Made by a program: the position numbers and the translations under genes. From Flavihumibacter stibioxidans (lineage in GTDB: Bacteria; Bacteroidota; Bacteroidia; Chitinophagales; Chitinophagaceae), in contig NZ_MBUA01000031.1 of assembly GCF_014332695.1 (NCBI RefSeq), forward strand, positions 62,001-126,000: a stretch of 64,000 bases of DNA, in the 5' to 3' direction. Within the stretch, counting starts at the first letter, position 1; the number at the start of each line of letters is the position of its first letter. Positions 34,305 to 42,843 of the stretch are shown piece by piece. A model generated the notes under the pieces. That model searched no databases, was not told where the DNA came from, and was given only the letters and a program-made list of their open reading frames with translations.

Positions 34305-35795
34305 TTATTTGACCCGAAGCTTTCTTAAGTATTTATCGATCTCCTGGTTGATTTCATTGGAAACCTTCAGGAAATATATACCCGGTACAAAAAGTCCGAT
34401 AAAAAGGGCTGTACGCATGGCAGTGTCAATATAGAAATTTTCCACCCGGGGGATAAAATAAACCAGGGAAGTGGCAATTACTCCAACTAAGACCGCGATA
34501 AGATTTTTTCTGTTATAAGGCTGCATTCCAAATTTAAAGTAAAGGAAGCCAAATCGTAGTAGATTATAAAAAGTCAGAGAAATCAACGTTGAGTAAGCAG
34601 CCCCCATTAGACCGAAGTGGGAAATCAGGAAATAATTAAGTGGAAGGGCAACCAAAGAATATACAACGTTGGTGAAAAAATCAATTTTCCAAAAACTGGA
34701 AGTTGTGATAATCTGGCTATTTGCACCAGTACCAAGATCTATGAGTTTACCTAAGCCCATAAATAATACTACCGCAGTTATGCCAGAATACTTATCACCA
34801 AGGTAAAATGCAATATTGTGGATATTCAGGAAGATTAGCGAAAACATTACCAGGCCTATTACCAAAAGGTTGGCTACGCTTTTACTGTAAATACTTTTAA
34901 TTCCAGCGAGATCCTTATTTTTCCAAGATTCGGCCAAAACAGGAATTGAAACAGCATTCATACTGCGCTGTGGAACTTCCATCAACGTAACAATATATGT
35001 GGCGATTGTAAAAACAGCTGTATCAGTTAATCCTCTATCTCCTAGAGAGGCAAGCAGAAACGTATCAATGGTGCGGCACAATAAATTTAGGAACTGGGCG
35101 CCAAATACAAAAATTCCAAAACTGGTCAATTTGCCTCTAAGCCTGTAGGTTACCGGGCTGATTTGTGAATTGAACTGGAATTCCCCCGTTTTTCTTAAAA
35201 CAATAAAAAGGATAATGACCGGGAGTAGGTAAGAGATGGAAAACAGGAATACAAATGAATTTGTATCCAGGAAATGATAGCTGAATAAAATCAGGAGTAC
35301 TGTAAAAAAAATCCTTGGTATGAGTTCACGCAGGGTGTTTGTTGTAATACTTTTACGGAAGGACCAGCCAAAACTTTCCAACCACATGAATATCAGCATT
35401 AGGAAGCAAAAGGGATAAACATACTGGCTGTATTCTACGAATAGTGGTGACCGTTCACTGAACTTACGAACGATAAAATCATCAGCCAGCCATCCACCGA
35501 CACACACACCAATGAATCCTACCAAACAAATTACCGCAGAAATAAAGGGAAGATCATTTCTTTCCGGCTTTAGATATGATTTAAAAAATGGGAAAAATTT
35601 ATATATGACCGGGAGTGTTCCCAAAGTTGCCAGGGTCGCTAGTGTAAGTCCCGCATCTGTAATTACTCTGGTTAGACCGAGTACATCCGGAGAAAGTATT
35701 TTAGGACTTAAAACCAACAAATTGAAAGCACCAATTGCAAATCCGAGTATGATTATTGCTGTAGATCGTATGCTTTGCTTTTGGATGGTCCCCAT
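34305..35795 (-). CDS. Oligosaccharide flippase / polysaccharide biosynthesis membrane protein
   Basis: 496 residues with about 14 hydrophobic segments, of the MATE-like Wzx/RfbX group that moves lipid-linked oligosaccharides across the inner membrane. It starts MGTIQKQSIRSTAIIILGFAIGAFNLLVLSPKILSPDVLGLTRVI. A typical segment is SVANLLVIGLVMFSLIFLNIHNIAFYLG. It opens the glycan region and is AT-rich compared with purB and mqnA, a sign of possible transfer. It is divergent from the large T9SS cargo gene (80 bases apart) and convergent with mqnA. Exact substrate unknown. Confidence 0.88.
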   Translation of the reverse strand: MGTIQKQSIRSTAIIILGFAIGAFNLLVLSPKILSPDVLGLTRVITDAGLTLATLATLGTLPVIYKFFPFFKSYLKPERNDLPFISAVICLVGFIGVCVGGWLADDFIVRKFSERSPLFVEYSQYVYPFCFLMLIFMWLESFGWSFRKSITTNTLRELIPRIFFTVLLILFSYHFLDTNSFVFLFSISYLLPVIILFIVLRKTGEFQFNSQISPVTYRLRGKLTSFGIFVFGAQFLNLLCRTIDTFLLASLGDRGLTDTAVFTIATYIVTLMEVPQRSMNAVSIPVLAESWKNKDLAGIKSIYSKSVANLLVIGLVMFSLIFLNIHNIAFYLGDKYSGITAVVLFMGLGKLIDLGTGANSQIITTSSFWKIDFFTNVVYSLVALPLNYFLISHFGLMGAAYSTLISLTFYNLLRFGFLYFKFGMQPYNRKNLIAVLVGVIATSLVYFIPRVENFYIDTAMRTALFIGLFVPGIYFLKVSNEINQEIDKYLRKLRVK

Positions 35796-35875
35796 TCCAT
35801 CAAAACTAAATAATATTGCTTTACTTCGAAAAATGGAGAAAATCTTTTATTTTGGCGGTGCTATGCCTGATCTTT

Positions 35876-38575
35876 ATGAAAATCAATAATTTCTTTTTTG
35901 CTGTTTTACTTTTTCTCCCTGTATCCATATTGGCACAAATAAATCAAGTGCCCTTGTCAACCAGTTGTAATTCATGGTTAAGAATAATGGAAAGCGGGGC
36001 AGGAGTTCAGATAGGAGACCTTGACATCTCCGGAGACAAAGTTACTATTGAGGCGAAATTTAATCGGACAAGTCCCTATTCTGGCCCTTACGTATATGCC
36101 GGAGATATTGTTTCAAAACATAAGGATCCCAACGATGTAAATTATCTTTTGCGCCCCGGTTCAGCGGAAGTTACTACGACAAATGGTTACTTTATTACAC
36201 CACAGGTTTGTGAATTCGACCTGAACAAGACCTACCATGTAGCATTGGTTTATGATGGAACTACCCTAAAATTTTATCGTAATGGTTATTTAATGAGCCA
36301 GGTAAATTGCAGTGGAAATCTGGTTCTTAATAATTATCCTACTACAATTGGCCAGAACGCCGACAATATGATGGTCTCTCCAGCTGAAGGATTAATCGGA
36401 TTTATTGACGAAGTGAGAATATGGAAAACAGCCCGCACAGCGAATGAGATCAAGGCTAATATGGATATTTCACTTCCATCACCTGCCACTCAGAATGGAT
36501 TGCTGGCATATTATCAATTTTCAAGTCTCGTTAACTCACAGGGTAATCCAAGTTGGAATGGCGTATTAAAGGGTACAGCAACTTTAAATACAACTAATCC
36601 CCAATGTGTAACATCGACCGACTCCTGTAATATTCAATGCAATAAGGAAGTGGATTTTGGTTATCGGTTTTCATTATGCAACCCTGAACAAATTGAACTC
36701 AATTCCTATACGGACGATGTAAAGAGAGTTAATTGGGATTTTGGCAATTATGGAACATCAACCATTTTGACCCCAGTTGTAAATTTGGGTGGTCTTAATA
36801 AGGCTCTTGACGTAAAATTAGGTGTAGAATTCTTTGATGGCTGTATCGCTGAAATCGAAAAAACAATTAAGATTGAAGCAAATACTGAAGCGAGTCCCAA
36901 TGGGAGAATGGATACATCGGTTTGTGAAAATTCAGATATTATCATCAGAGCGCCTTTAGCCGAAGAATATTGCTGGAAAACCGGTAATGGTATTTTTACT
37001 GAAAATATTCAACAACATCAAATAACTGCTAATTCCAGATTTTTATATCCATATAAAAGATTTTTACCAGGTACTAATTTGGTACCTAATGGAGGTTTTG
37101 AAGGTGGCAATATTTCATTTTCCTCAGAATATTCCTTTAATGCTTCAGGTATCTCAAGTGGTAGATATTGGATAGGATCAAACCCTCAAGTTTGGAATCC
37201 AGGTATATCCTGTAATTCCACCATTCCTAATTCAAATATGTTGCTGGTAAATGGGGAGACTACTCCGGGAAAAACAATCTGGAAAACTAGTGTACCTGTA
37301 CAGGCAAATAGTGAATATATACTCCGATTCAATCTGCAAAACCTTAAGGATGGATTTCCGGTAATCCGCATATTTATAAATGGTAATAAAATAGACGAAG
37401 CGAAATTTGGAAAACAGAATCTTTGTGATTGGGAGAACTATCGTATTTTCTGGAATTCAGGGAATTCAGCTAATGCTGAAATAACGTTTATTACTGGAAC
37501 AAAATCAGGGGGCGAAACGGTATTTGCAATAGATAATATCAACTTTTCAAAATTTATGTTATTTGCTGATTCTGCTGTCGTTAAAGTTGAATCAGCCCCT
37601 GTAATCAATTTGGTAGATGCAGTACAATTATGTAAAGGGAATAGTATTAGGCTGAATGCAAATACCACTTCCTTCAATTCTATAAACTGGTTTCCCAATC
37701 AATTTATAAGTGATATAAATTCATCCATTACTGATGTAAATCCACCAAACACATTCAAATATTTCGTTAATGCAAGGTCTCCATTAGGATGCGAATCAAT
37801 TGACTCTGTTTTAGTAGAAGTTAACCCCATGCCTTCATTCGGTGTGTCACCTGCAGATTCTGCTGTATGTCCAGGAATTGATTTCACTTTAAATGCATAC
37901 GGAGGAACATCTTACCAGTGGTTAATGAATGATCAACCAGTAAATACAGGTCTGTCATACCAGGCATCCTTAAATGAGTCAGGTGTAATAAAAGTTATAA
38001 TTTCAGATGATTTGTGCAATATCAGCGATACCCTGATAAGTACCATTGAAGTATTTGAAATGCCTCAGATAAATGTTACAAAATCAAATGACATTGATTG
38101 TAAACAAACAACCTCATTTTTGACGGCTACAGGAGTAGATACATTTTTATGGGCTGATGATCAGTCAATAGTTGAACGTCAGGGAAATTCTATAAGGGTG
38201 GCACCAATGCAAAACACTACGTATTATTTTACTGGAATTGATGGCAATGGTTGTAATTCAGTTGATTCTATTGAGGTTTATGTAACACCAGGTGCGGCAA
38301 ATGAGGAATTTAAAATGCCAAATGCTTTTACTCCAAACGGCGACAATAAGAACGATTGCTTTGGCGTGTCAAAACTTCTGGCTTTACAGGAATATAAGTT
38401 TACTATTTGGAATAGGTGGGGGGAAATTGTTTTTTCTACAACTAACCAGGCAGAATGCTGGGATGGCACTCTAAAAGGTGTAAGACAAAATGAAGGAACA
38501 TATGTATTTCAGGTTAGCGGAGTTTCAATCTGTGGAAAGGTGAATAAAAAAGGATTGGTGCAATTACTTCGATAA
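35876..38575 (+). CDS. Secreted LamG-like adhesin with T9SS type B sorting domain
   Basis: 899 residues from ATG 35876 (MKINNFFFAVLLFLPVSILAQ, a signal peptide); the frame open from 35816 is dismissed. Residues about 30-220 form a LamG/concanavalin-like fold (YHVALVYDGTTLKFYRNGYLM, GFIDEVRIWKTARTANEIKANM). PKD/Ig-like modules with paired cysteines follow. The end is a gliding-motility-associated C-terminal domain: FKMPNAFTPNGDNKNDCFGV, FTIWNRWGEIVF, WDGTLKG and GTYVFQVSG. Such cargo is exported by the type IX system and held at or shed from the surface. Very AT-rich. It overlaps the convergent glycosyltransferase gene by 12 bases. Confidence 0.92.
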   Translation: MKINNFFFAVLLFLPVSILAQINQVPLSTSCNSWLRIMESGAGVQIGDLDISGDKVTIEAKFNRTSPYSGPYVYAGDIVSKHKDPNDVNYLLRPGSAEVTTTNGYFITPQVCEFDLNKTYHVALVYDGTTLKFYRNGYLMSQVNCSGNLVLNNYPTTIGQNADNMMVSPAEGLIGFIDEVRIWKTARTANEIKANMDISLPSPATQNGLLAYYQFSSLVNSQGNPSWNGVLKGTATLNTTNPQCVTSTDSCNIQCNKEVDFGYRFSLCNPEQIELNSYTDDVKRVNWDFGNYGTSTILTPVVNLGGLNKALDVKLGVEFFDGCIAEIEKTIKIEANTEASPNGRMDTSVCENSDIIIRAPLAEEYCWKTGNGIFTENIQQHQITANSRFLYPYKRFLPGTNLVPNGGFEGGNISFSSEYSFNASGISSGRYWIGSNPQVWNPGISCNSTIPNSNMLLVNGETTPGKTIWKTSVPVQANSEYILRFNLQNLKDGFPVIRIFINGNKIDEAKFGKQNLCDWENYRIFWNSGNSANAEITFITGTKSGGETVFAIDNINFSKFMLFADSAVVKVESAPVINLVDAVQLCKGNSIRLNANTTSFNSINWFPNQFISDINSSITDVNPPNTFKYFVNARSPLGCESIDSVLVEVNPMPSFGVSPADSAVCPGIDFTLNAYGGTSYQWLMNDQPVNTGLSYQASLNESGVIKVIISDDLCNISDTLISTIEVFEMPQINVTKSNDIDCKQTTSFLTATGVDTFLWADDQSIVERQGNSIRVAPMQNTTYYFTGIDGNGCNSVDSIEVYVTPGAANEEFKMPNAFTPNGDNKNDCFGVSKLLALQEYKFTIWNRWGEIVFSTTNQAECWDGTLKGVRQNEGTYVFQVSGVSICGKVNKKGLVQLLR

Positions 38576-39418
38576 TGGTCCCATTTTTTGTTTTCTAAAG
38601 TCTATCAGCCCTTTAATAATATATTTCAATACAAGGAAAGGTTCATTTCCGTATAATAGATTGTTCTTAATACGGTTTAATAAAGCATTTTTTTTGTTTT
38701 TCATTTCTACCTTAAAATGACCACTGTGTTTTTGTGTTACATAAAAATAGTTTCTGGTCATAAAGTAAATTCTGATCGGCGAATGTAATGTCCTTGCAGT
38801 TTTTTTAAAACTTTTTAAAGACAAGTTTTCTGAGCTATTCCCCAAACTATGAACGAGCCTGATATTTTCAAATAGGACTATTTCAAATCCCTTTTCAATG
38901 GCGGTATAGCAATAATCATGGTCAACTTCATCAATAAAAAGATTTTCATCAAAACCGCCAATTATATTAAATAAACGTAGATTTAAAATGCTCCCTGAGG
39001 TGATAAGTTCAGTTACAACGGATGTGTGGCAGTTGATTTCTTTTGGGGCTTGAACTCCAAAATTAATCCCTGCCATGGCAATACGCTCCCAATTAATATT
39101 TTTTGAGCATGCCATATATGCTGCGATATCAGGTTCTTCAAAATAAGAATCCTGGTCCATTGTCAGCAATAAGTCGAAACCATCATCTATAGCTGCTTTT
39201 GCAACCTGATTTAACCTGCTTGCTATCCCCTGATTTTTGGAGTCATGAATAAATTCAAATTTAACTCCAGTCAAGGATTCCGAATTTGATATAGTGGCTG
39301 GTTTTGGGCTATTGTCAACAATAAAAAGCTTACTGATATGGCGGGAGTAAGTTTTGATATTTTCAAGAACCTCCTGACCCGGATTGAATAGAATTACAAC
39401 TCCGGCTATTTTAGCCAT
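38564..39418 (-). CDS. Family 2 glycosyltransferase, rhamnosyltransferase-like
   Basis: 284 residues, starting MAKIAGVVILFNPGQEVLENI. GT-A fold: FIVDNSPKPA, the DxD-type motif LLTMDQDSYFEEP, SGSILNLRLFNIIGGFDENLFIDEVDHDYCY, all typical of GT2 rhamnosyl-type enzymes. It adds a sugar to a lipid-linked glycan at the cytoplasmic face. Its start overlaps the methyltransferase 3' end by 13 bases on the same strand, so the two genes are coupled. AT content is high, as in its neighbours. Confidence 0.9.
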   Translation of the reverse strand: MAKIAGVVILFNPGQEVLENIKTYSRHISKLFIVDNSPKPATISNSESLTGVKFEFIHDSKNQGIASRLNQVAKAAIDDGFDLLLTMDQDSYFEEPDIAAYMACSKNINWERIAMAGINFGVQAPKEINCHTSVVTELITSGSILNLRLFNIIGGFDENLFIDEVDHDYCYTAIEKGFEIVLFENIRLVHSLGNSSENLSLKSFKKTARTLHSPIRIYFMTRNYFYVTQKHSGHFKVEMKNKKNALLNRIKNNLLYGNEPFLVLKYIIKGLIDFRKQKMGPLSK

Positions 39419-40134
39419 GATTTCACCTGTTTAGTCCATTTCTTTTTTTGACCAAAATCTTCAAAATGATGCGTAAGCTGTGCTTCACCTTTAAAGGTAT
39501 TTCTGGGTGGTGTCATTTTCATTTTTTCAATGATCAGCATACTGTCATAATAATGTAACGCTCTTACACTTTGCGTTACGTTATTCATCATTTTAGCCTT
39601 GTCACTTTTCACTGCGTGCCATCCATGTATAAAGTCAATGAGATTTTTGCTGAATTCAATAAATGTCCCCTTTTTTTTATAGCCACCTCCATAACTTTCC
39701 CAATATGAAGTATGCAGATCTTCACAGACATATAAACCATCTTCTTTCACATGGTCAAACAACACGTTGAATGTAGTTATTTGTTGCTTCATAGTATGCC
39801 CGCCATCGTCCAGAAGGACATCAACTTTTGGAATCTTAGATTTCAAATCAGTAAGAAATGCTTCGTCTTCCTGTGATCCAATGTGTATTGAAATATTATC
39901 CCCTTCGAATTTTTTACATTCAGGATTTACATCAACTCCAATGATTTTTGCGTTTTCTCCGAAGTATTTACGCCACATTTCAAGAGATCCGCCATGGGCT
40001 ATACCAATCTCCAGAAAAGTAAAATCAGTATTACGGTATTTACTGAAATACTGATCATAAATATCAATATAGTGCTCCCATTTATTCAACAATCGGCCTG
40101 AATGTGCCTCATATATTTCGCGCAAGGATTGCAT
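39406..40134 (-). CDS. Class I SAM-dependent methyltransferase, MycE/TylE-like
   Basis: 242 residues, MQSLREIYEAHSGRLLNKWEHYIDIYDQYF. The SAM-binding region FTFLEIGIAHGGSLEMWRKYFG and the segment VDVLLDDGGHTMKQQITTFNVLF, with likely metal-binding aspartates and histidine, resemble metal-dependent sugar O-methyltransferases such as MycE of macrolide pathways. Placed among glycosyltransferases, it probably methylates a sugar of the surface glycan (inference). It precedes the glycosyltransferase at 38564-39418 with a 13-base overlap. Confidence 0.85.
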   Translation of the reverse strand: MQSLREIYEAHSGRLLNKWEHYIDIYDQYFSKYRNTDFTFLEIGIAHGGSLEMWRKYFGENAKIIGVDVNPECKKFEGDNISIHIGSQEDEAFLTDLKSKIPKVDVLLDDGGHTMKQQITTFNVLFDHVKEDGLYVCEDLHTSYWESYGGGYKKKGTFIEFSKNLIDFIHGWHAVKSDKAKMMNNVTQSVRALHYYDSMLIIEKMKMTPPRNTFKGEAQLTHHFEDFGQKKKWTKQVKSWLK

Positions 40135-40189
40135 TTAAACTGGTTTTATTTAACAAACTGTAAATTGCGTAAAATATCTGAGAATAACA

Positions 40190-41143
40190 ATGTCGATGCA
40201 GGTCAGCCCATTCATCTCAATCTGTATCCCTGCTTATAAAAGGGTGGATTACCTTAAGCGCCTATTGGATTCTATTGTAATCCAGCAATTCCGCGATTTT
40301 GAAGTAGTGCTAACGGATGATAGTCCAGACATCACGGTGAGTGAACTGTGCAAACAGTACTCAGGCCGGATGAACCTCCGGTATTTCAAAAATGATCCCG
40401 TTCTCGGCACGCCGGAAAACTGGAATGAAGGCATCCGCCAGGCCAGGGGTGAATGGATCAAGATCATGCACGATGATGACTGGTTTACCAACGACATGGC
40501 CCTTGCCAGATTTCATGAACAAACCCTGAATTACCCCGACTGCAGGTTCTTTTTCTCAGCTTTTCAGAATGTGGATGAAGACAGCGGAAAAATCGAAACG
40601 GTCCGGTGCAGCAGTTGGGAACTTTTCCTGCTGAGATCCAGTCCGCTTCATCTCTTCAAAAAGGTTTATGTCGGCAACCCAAGCTGTACACTGGTTCGGC
40701 GCGACCTTGACCTTTTTTACGACAACCGGTTTAAATATGTAGTGGATTTTGAATACTACATCCGCTGTATCCAAAAAACAGGTGAGTGGCGCTATATTGA
40801 TGAAGTTTTGCTGCAGATCGGGTTCAATAAGGAACAGGTTACCAAGTATACTTTCCGGGTTAAAGAGGTGCAAATTCCGGAAAACCACCTGCTACTGGAA
40901 AAAATGGGAGCTGGCATCCTGCGTAATATCCTGGTCTTTGATTATTACTGGCGCCTGTACCGCAACCTGGAAATCCGGAGTACGCAGGAAATAGAGGCAT
41001 TGTATAACGCTCCCGTTCACCCGATAATTCGTTGCATGCTGAGAATACAGGGAAAACTGCCGGCAAACCTGCTTAAGTCGGGCTTTGTTTCAAAACCAAT
41101 GATGTGTCTCACCTACCTTAGGAGCCTGCTGATAAGTGTTTAA
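40190..41143 (+). CDS. Family 2 glycosyltransferase
   Basis: 317 residues, MSMQVSPFISICIPAYKRVDYLKRLLDSI. GT-A features are EVVLTDDSPD and the metal motif WIKIMHDDDWFTNDMALARFHE. There is no strong membrane segment, so it is probably a peripheral inner-membrane enzyme of the glycan locus. Base composition returns here to the window average, marking the end of the AT-rich block. Divergent from the methyltransferase gene (55 bases apart), convergent with the next glycosyltransferase. A hairpin covers its stop codon. Confidence 0.9.
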   Translation: MSMQVSPFISICIPAYKRVDYLKRLLDSIVIQQFRDFEVVLTDDSPDITVSELCKQYSGRMNLRYFKNDPVLGTPENWNEGIRQARGEWIKIMHDDDWFTNDMALARFHEQTLNYPDCRFFFSAFQNVDEDSGKIETVRCSSWELFLLRSSPLHLFKKVYVGNPSCTLVRRDLDLFYDNRFKYVVDFEYYIRCIQKTGEWRYIDEVLLQIGFNKEQVTKYTFRVKEVQIPENHLLLEKMGAGILRNILVFDYYWRLYRNLEIRSTQEIEALYNAPVHPIIRCMLRIQGKLPANLLKSGFVSKPMMCLTYLRSLLISV

Positions 41144-41152
41144 GACACTTAT
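41132..41152. terminator. Perfect hairpin over the stops of two convergent glycosyltransferase genes
   Basis: ATAAGTGT (41132-41139) and ACACTTAT (41145-41152) are exact complements around TTAAG. The 21 bases contain one TAA (41141-41143) and reach the other stop (41149-41151, minus strand). Weak stem, no T run. Confidence 0.5.
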
Positions 41153-41934
41153 ATGTTTTCCAGCTTCAGCCTTGTCTTTACGGCATACAGGAATTTTCCA
41201 AATGGCCCGTTGAGTAAATAATAAAGTATTCTTAATCTCAGGTGCCAGATCTTAAGTTTCAGGCTCCTGCCAAAATGCTTTGTATATACTTCTTCCATCT
41301 GTTTCAGCGATTGCAGATAACTGGTCTGGCTGATGCCATGTGGCGCAAATATCACTAACTGTTGCTCCAGGAAAATAAATGGTTCATCCGCCATACGGCA
41401 GAGAAAATCATAGTCCATCGCGATGTTCAGTCCCGGATCATACAGGCCGTATGTTTCATGCAGGCTTTTTTTCAGGAAAATGGTCTGGTGCCATACCGAC
41501 CGCATTCCCCGATACAACTTCGCTTTTTCAAATGGCTTACCCAGCACTACATCTTTGCCACCCCGTTGTGTCTGGCATTTACCGTGCAACCAGGTAATCG
41601 ATGGGTTGGCAAGAAAAGTATCCTCAACCAGTCCAAGTACCTCAGCTGAAAAAAAACAATCCCCCGAATTAAGCAGGTTGATTATTTCCCCGCGGGATCT
41701 TTCAATTCCTTTATTAAATGCATCCGCAATGCCTTTGTCTCTTTCGGATATCCATTTCCGGTAGGAAGGCTGGGCATGATTTTCCAGGAACTCCCTGATT
41801 TCTCCATTGGTAGAACCGTCAATGATCCAATGCTCAAATGGCGCCTTTGCCTGCCTGTCCACAGAATTACAACTTGCCTTCAGTTCAGGCAGATTGTTAT
41901 AACAAATGGTTATGACGGAAATCTTCAGTGACAT
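41149..41934 (-). CDS. Family 2 glycosyltransferase, WcaE/PGL-type
   Basis: 261 residues, MSLKISVITICYNNLPELKASCNSV. The conserved EHWIIDGSTNGEIREFLENH, YRKWISERDKGIADAFNKGIERSRGEIINLLNSGD and later VWHQTIFLKKSLHETYGLYD patterns are those of colanic-acid-type GT2 enzymes. It lies 3 bases after the next glycosyltransferase on the same strand, in an operon led by the YfhO-type gene. Donor and acceptor unknown. Confidence 0.9.
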   Translation of the reverse strand: MSLKISVITICYNNLPELKASCNSVDRQAKAPFEHWIIDGSTNGEIREFLENHAQPSYRKWISERDKGIADAFNKGIERSRGEIINLLNSGDCFFSAEVLGLVEDTFLANPSITWLHGKCQTQRGGKDVVLGKPFEKAKLYRGMRSVWHQTIFLKKSLHETYGLYDPGLNIAMDYDFLCRMADEPFIFLEQQLVIFAPHGISQTSYLQSLKQMEEVYTKHFGRSLKLKIWHLRLRILYYLLNGPFGKFLYAVKTRLKLENI

Positions 41935-41937
41935 GGG

Positions 41938-42843
41938 TTAAAATTTCTGTACCAATCCCTTTAATGCATCCCGGCGAAATCGAATTACAGGCCAGGATTT
42001 TTTGGGGGTTCCCTTCAGCGCATACCAGATACCCAGCACCACCGCGGCTCCCAGTTTGACAATGAATTCCACCACTTTTTTGTAATAAGCCATGGCACCG
42101 AGCTTTTTTACCCTGACCCTTTCGCCGCGTCCCTGGCCGGATGCCACCCGATATAAGTATTCGGGGGTGAGCTTTTTGACCTCCACCACATGATGCACTT
42201 TTACAGCAGGATCATAGAATATACGGTAACCAAGTGCTTTCATCCTGAAAAAGAAATCCTTGCCTTCGCCGCCAATCCGCAGTTTACCTACCACACCCGG
42301 CAAACTGGTATCGAAACCGTTGATATCAAAAAATGCCTTGCGGGTCACAGTCATATTTGGTTCAAAGGGATAGCGCGTTGCACTGAATTCTGTTACCCTG
42401 TCGCTGTAATCGAAATTTGCCACCAAAGAGGAAACATAGTATGACATCCAATCCGGTTCAGCCGGAATGTATTGGGGGATAATAGGTCCGCCCATTCCGC
42501 CGGCCTCAGGATGAGCTGCGAAAAAAGCCAGGATCTTTTCCAGGAAATCCGGAAAGGCCACTGCATCATCATCGATAAAGGTCAGCAGTTCCCCCTTTGC
42601 TGCTTTGGCGCCTGCATTTCTTGAAAACGATGACCCCTGGCTGGTTTCCTTCAGGAAAACAATATTGGCATCGGTATGCGTTGCAATGTATTCCCGGCAC
42701 AAGGATTCTGTATTGTCCGTACTGTTATTGTCCACCACAATGACCTCATATTCCGACCTGCTTATGGACTGGTTGTACAGGCTGTCAATGGCATTGATGA
42801 TATAGTCCGCCCGGTTATAGGAGCTGATGATTACCGAGATCAT
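41938..42843 (-). CDS. Family 2 glycosyltransferase
   Basis: 301 residues, MISVIISSYNRADYIINAIDSLYNQS. GT-A motifs: YEVIVVDNNSTDNTESLCREY, ELLTFIDDDAVAFPDFLEKIL and FDTSLPGVVGKLRIGGEGKDFFFRM. A hydrophobic segment near the end (LGAAVVLGIWYALKG) may anchor it in the membrane. Its start overlaps the stop of the YfhO-type gene by 4 bases (ATGA), showing translational coupling. Confidence 0.91.
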   Translation of the reverse strand: MISVIISSYNRADYIINAIDSLYNQSISRSEYEVIVVDNNSTDNTESLCREYIATHTDANIVFLKETSQGSSFSRNAGAKAAKGELLTFIDDDAVAFPDFLEKILAFFAAHPEAGGMGGPIIPQYIPAEPDWMSYYVSSLVANFDYSDRVTEFSATRYPFEPNMTVTRKAFFDINGFDTSLPGVVGKLRIGGEGKDFFFRMKALGYRIFYDPAVKVHHVVEVKKLTPEYLYRVASGQGRGERVRVKKLGAMAYYKKVVEFIVKLGAAVVLGIWYALKGTPKKSWPVIRFRRDALKGLVQKF

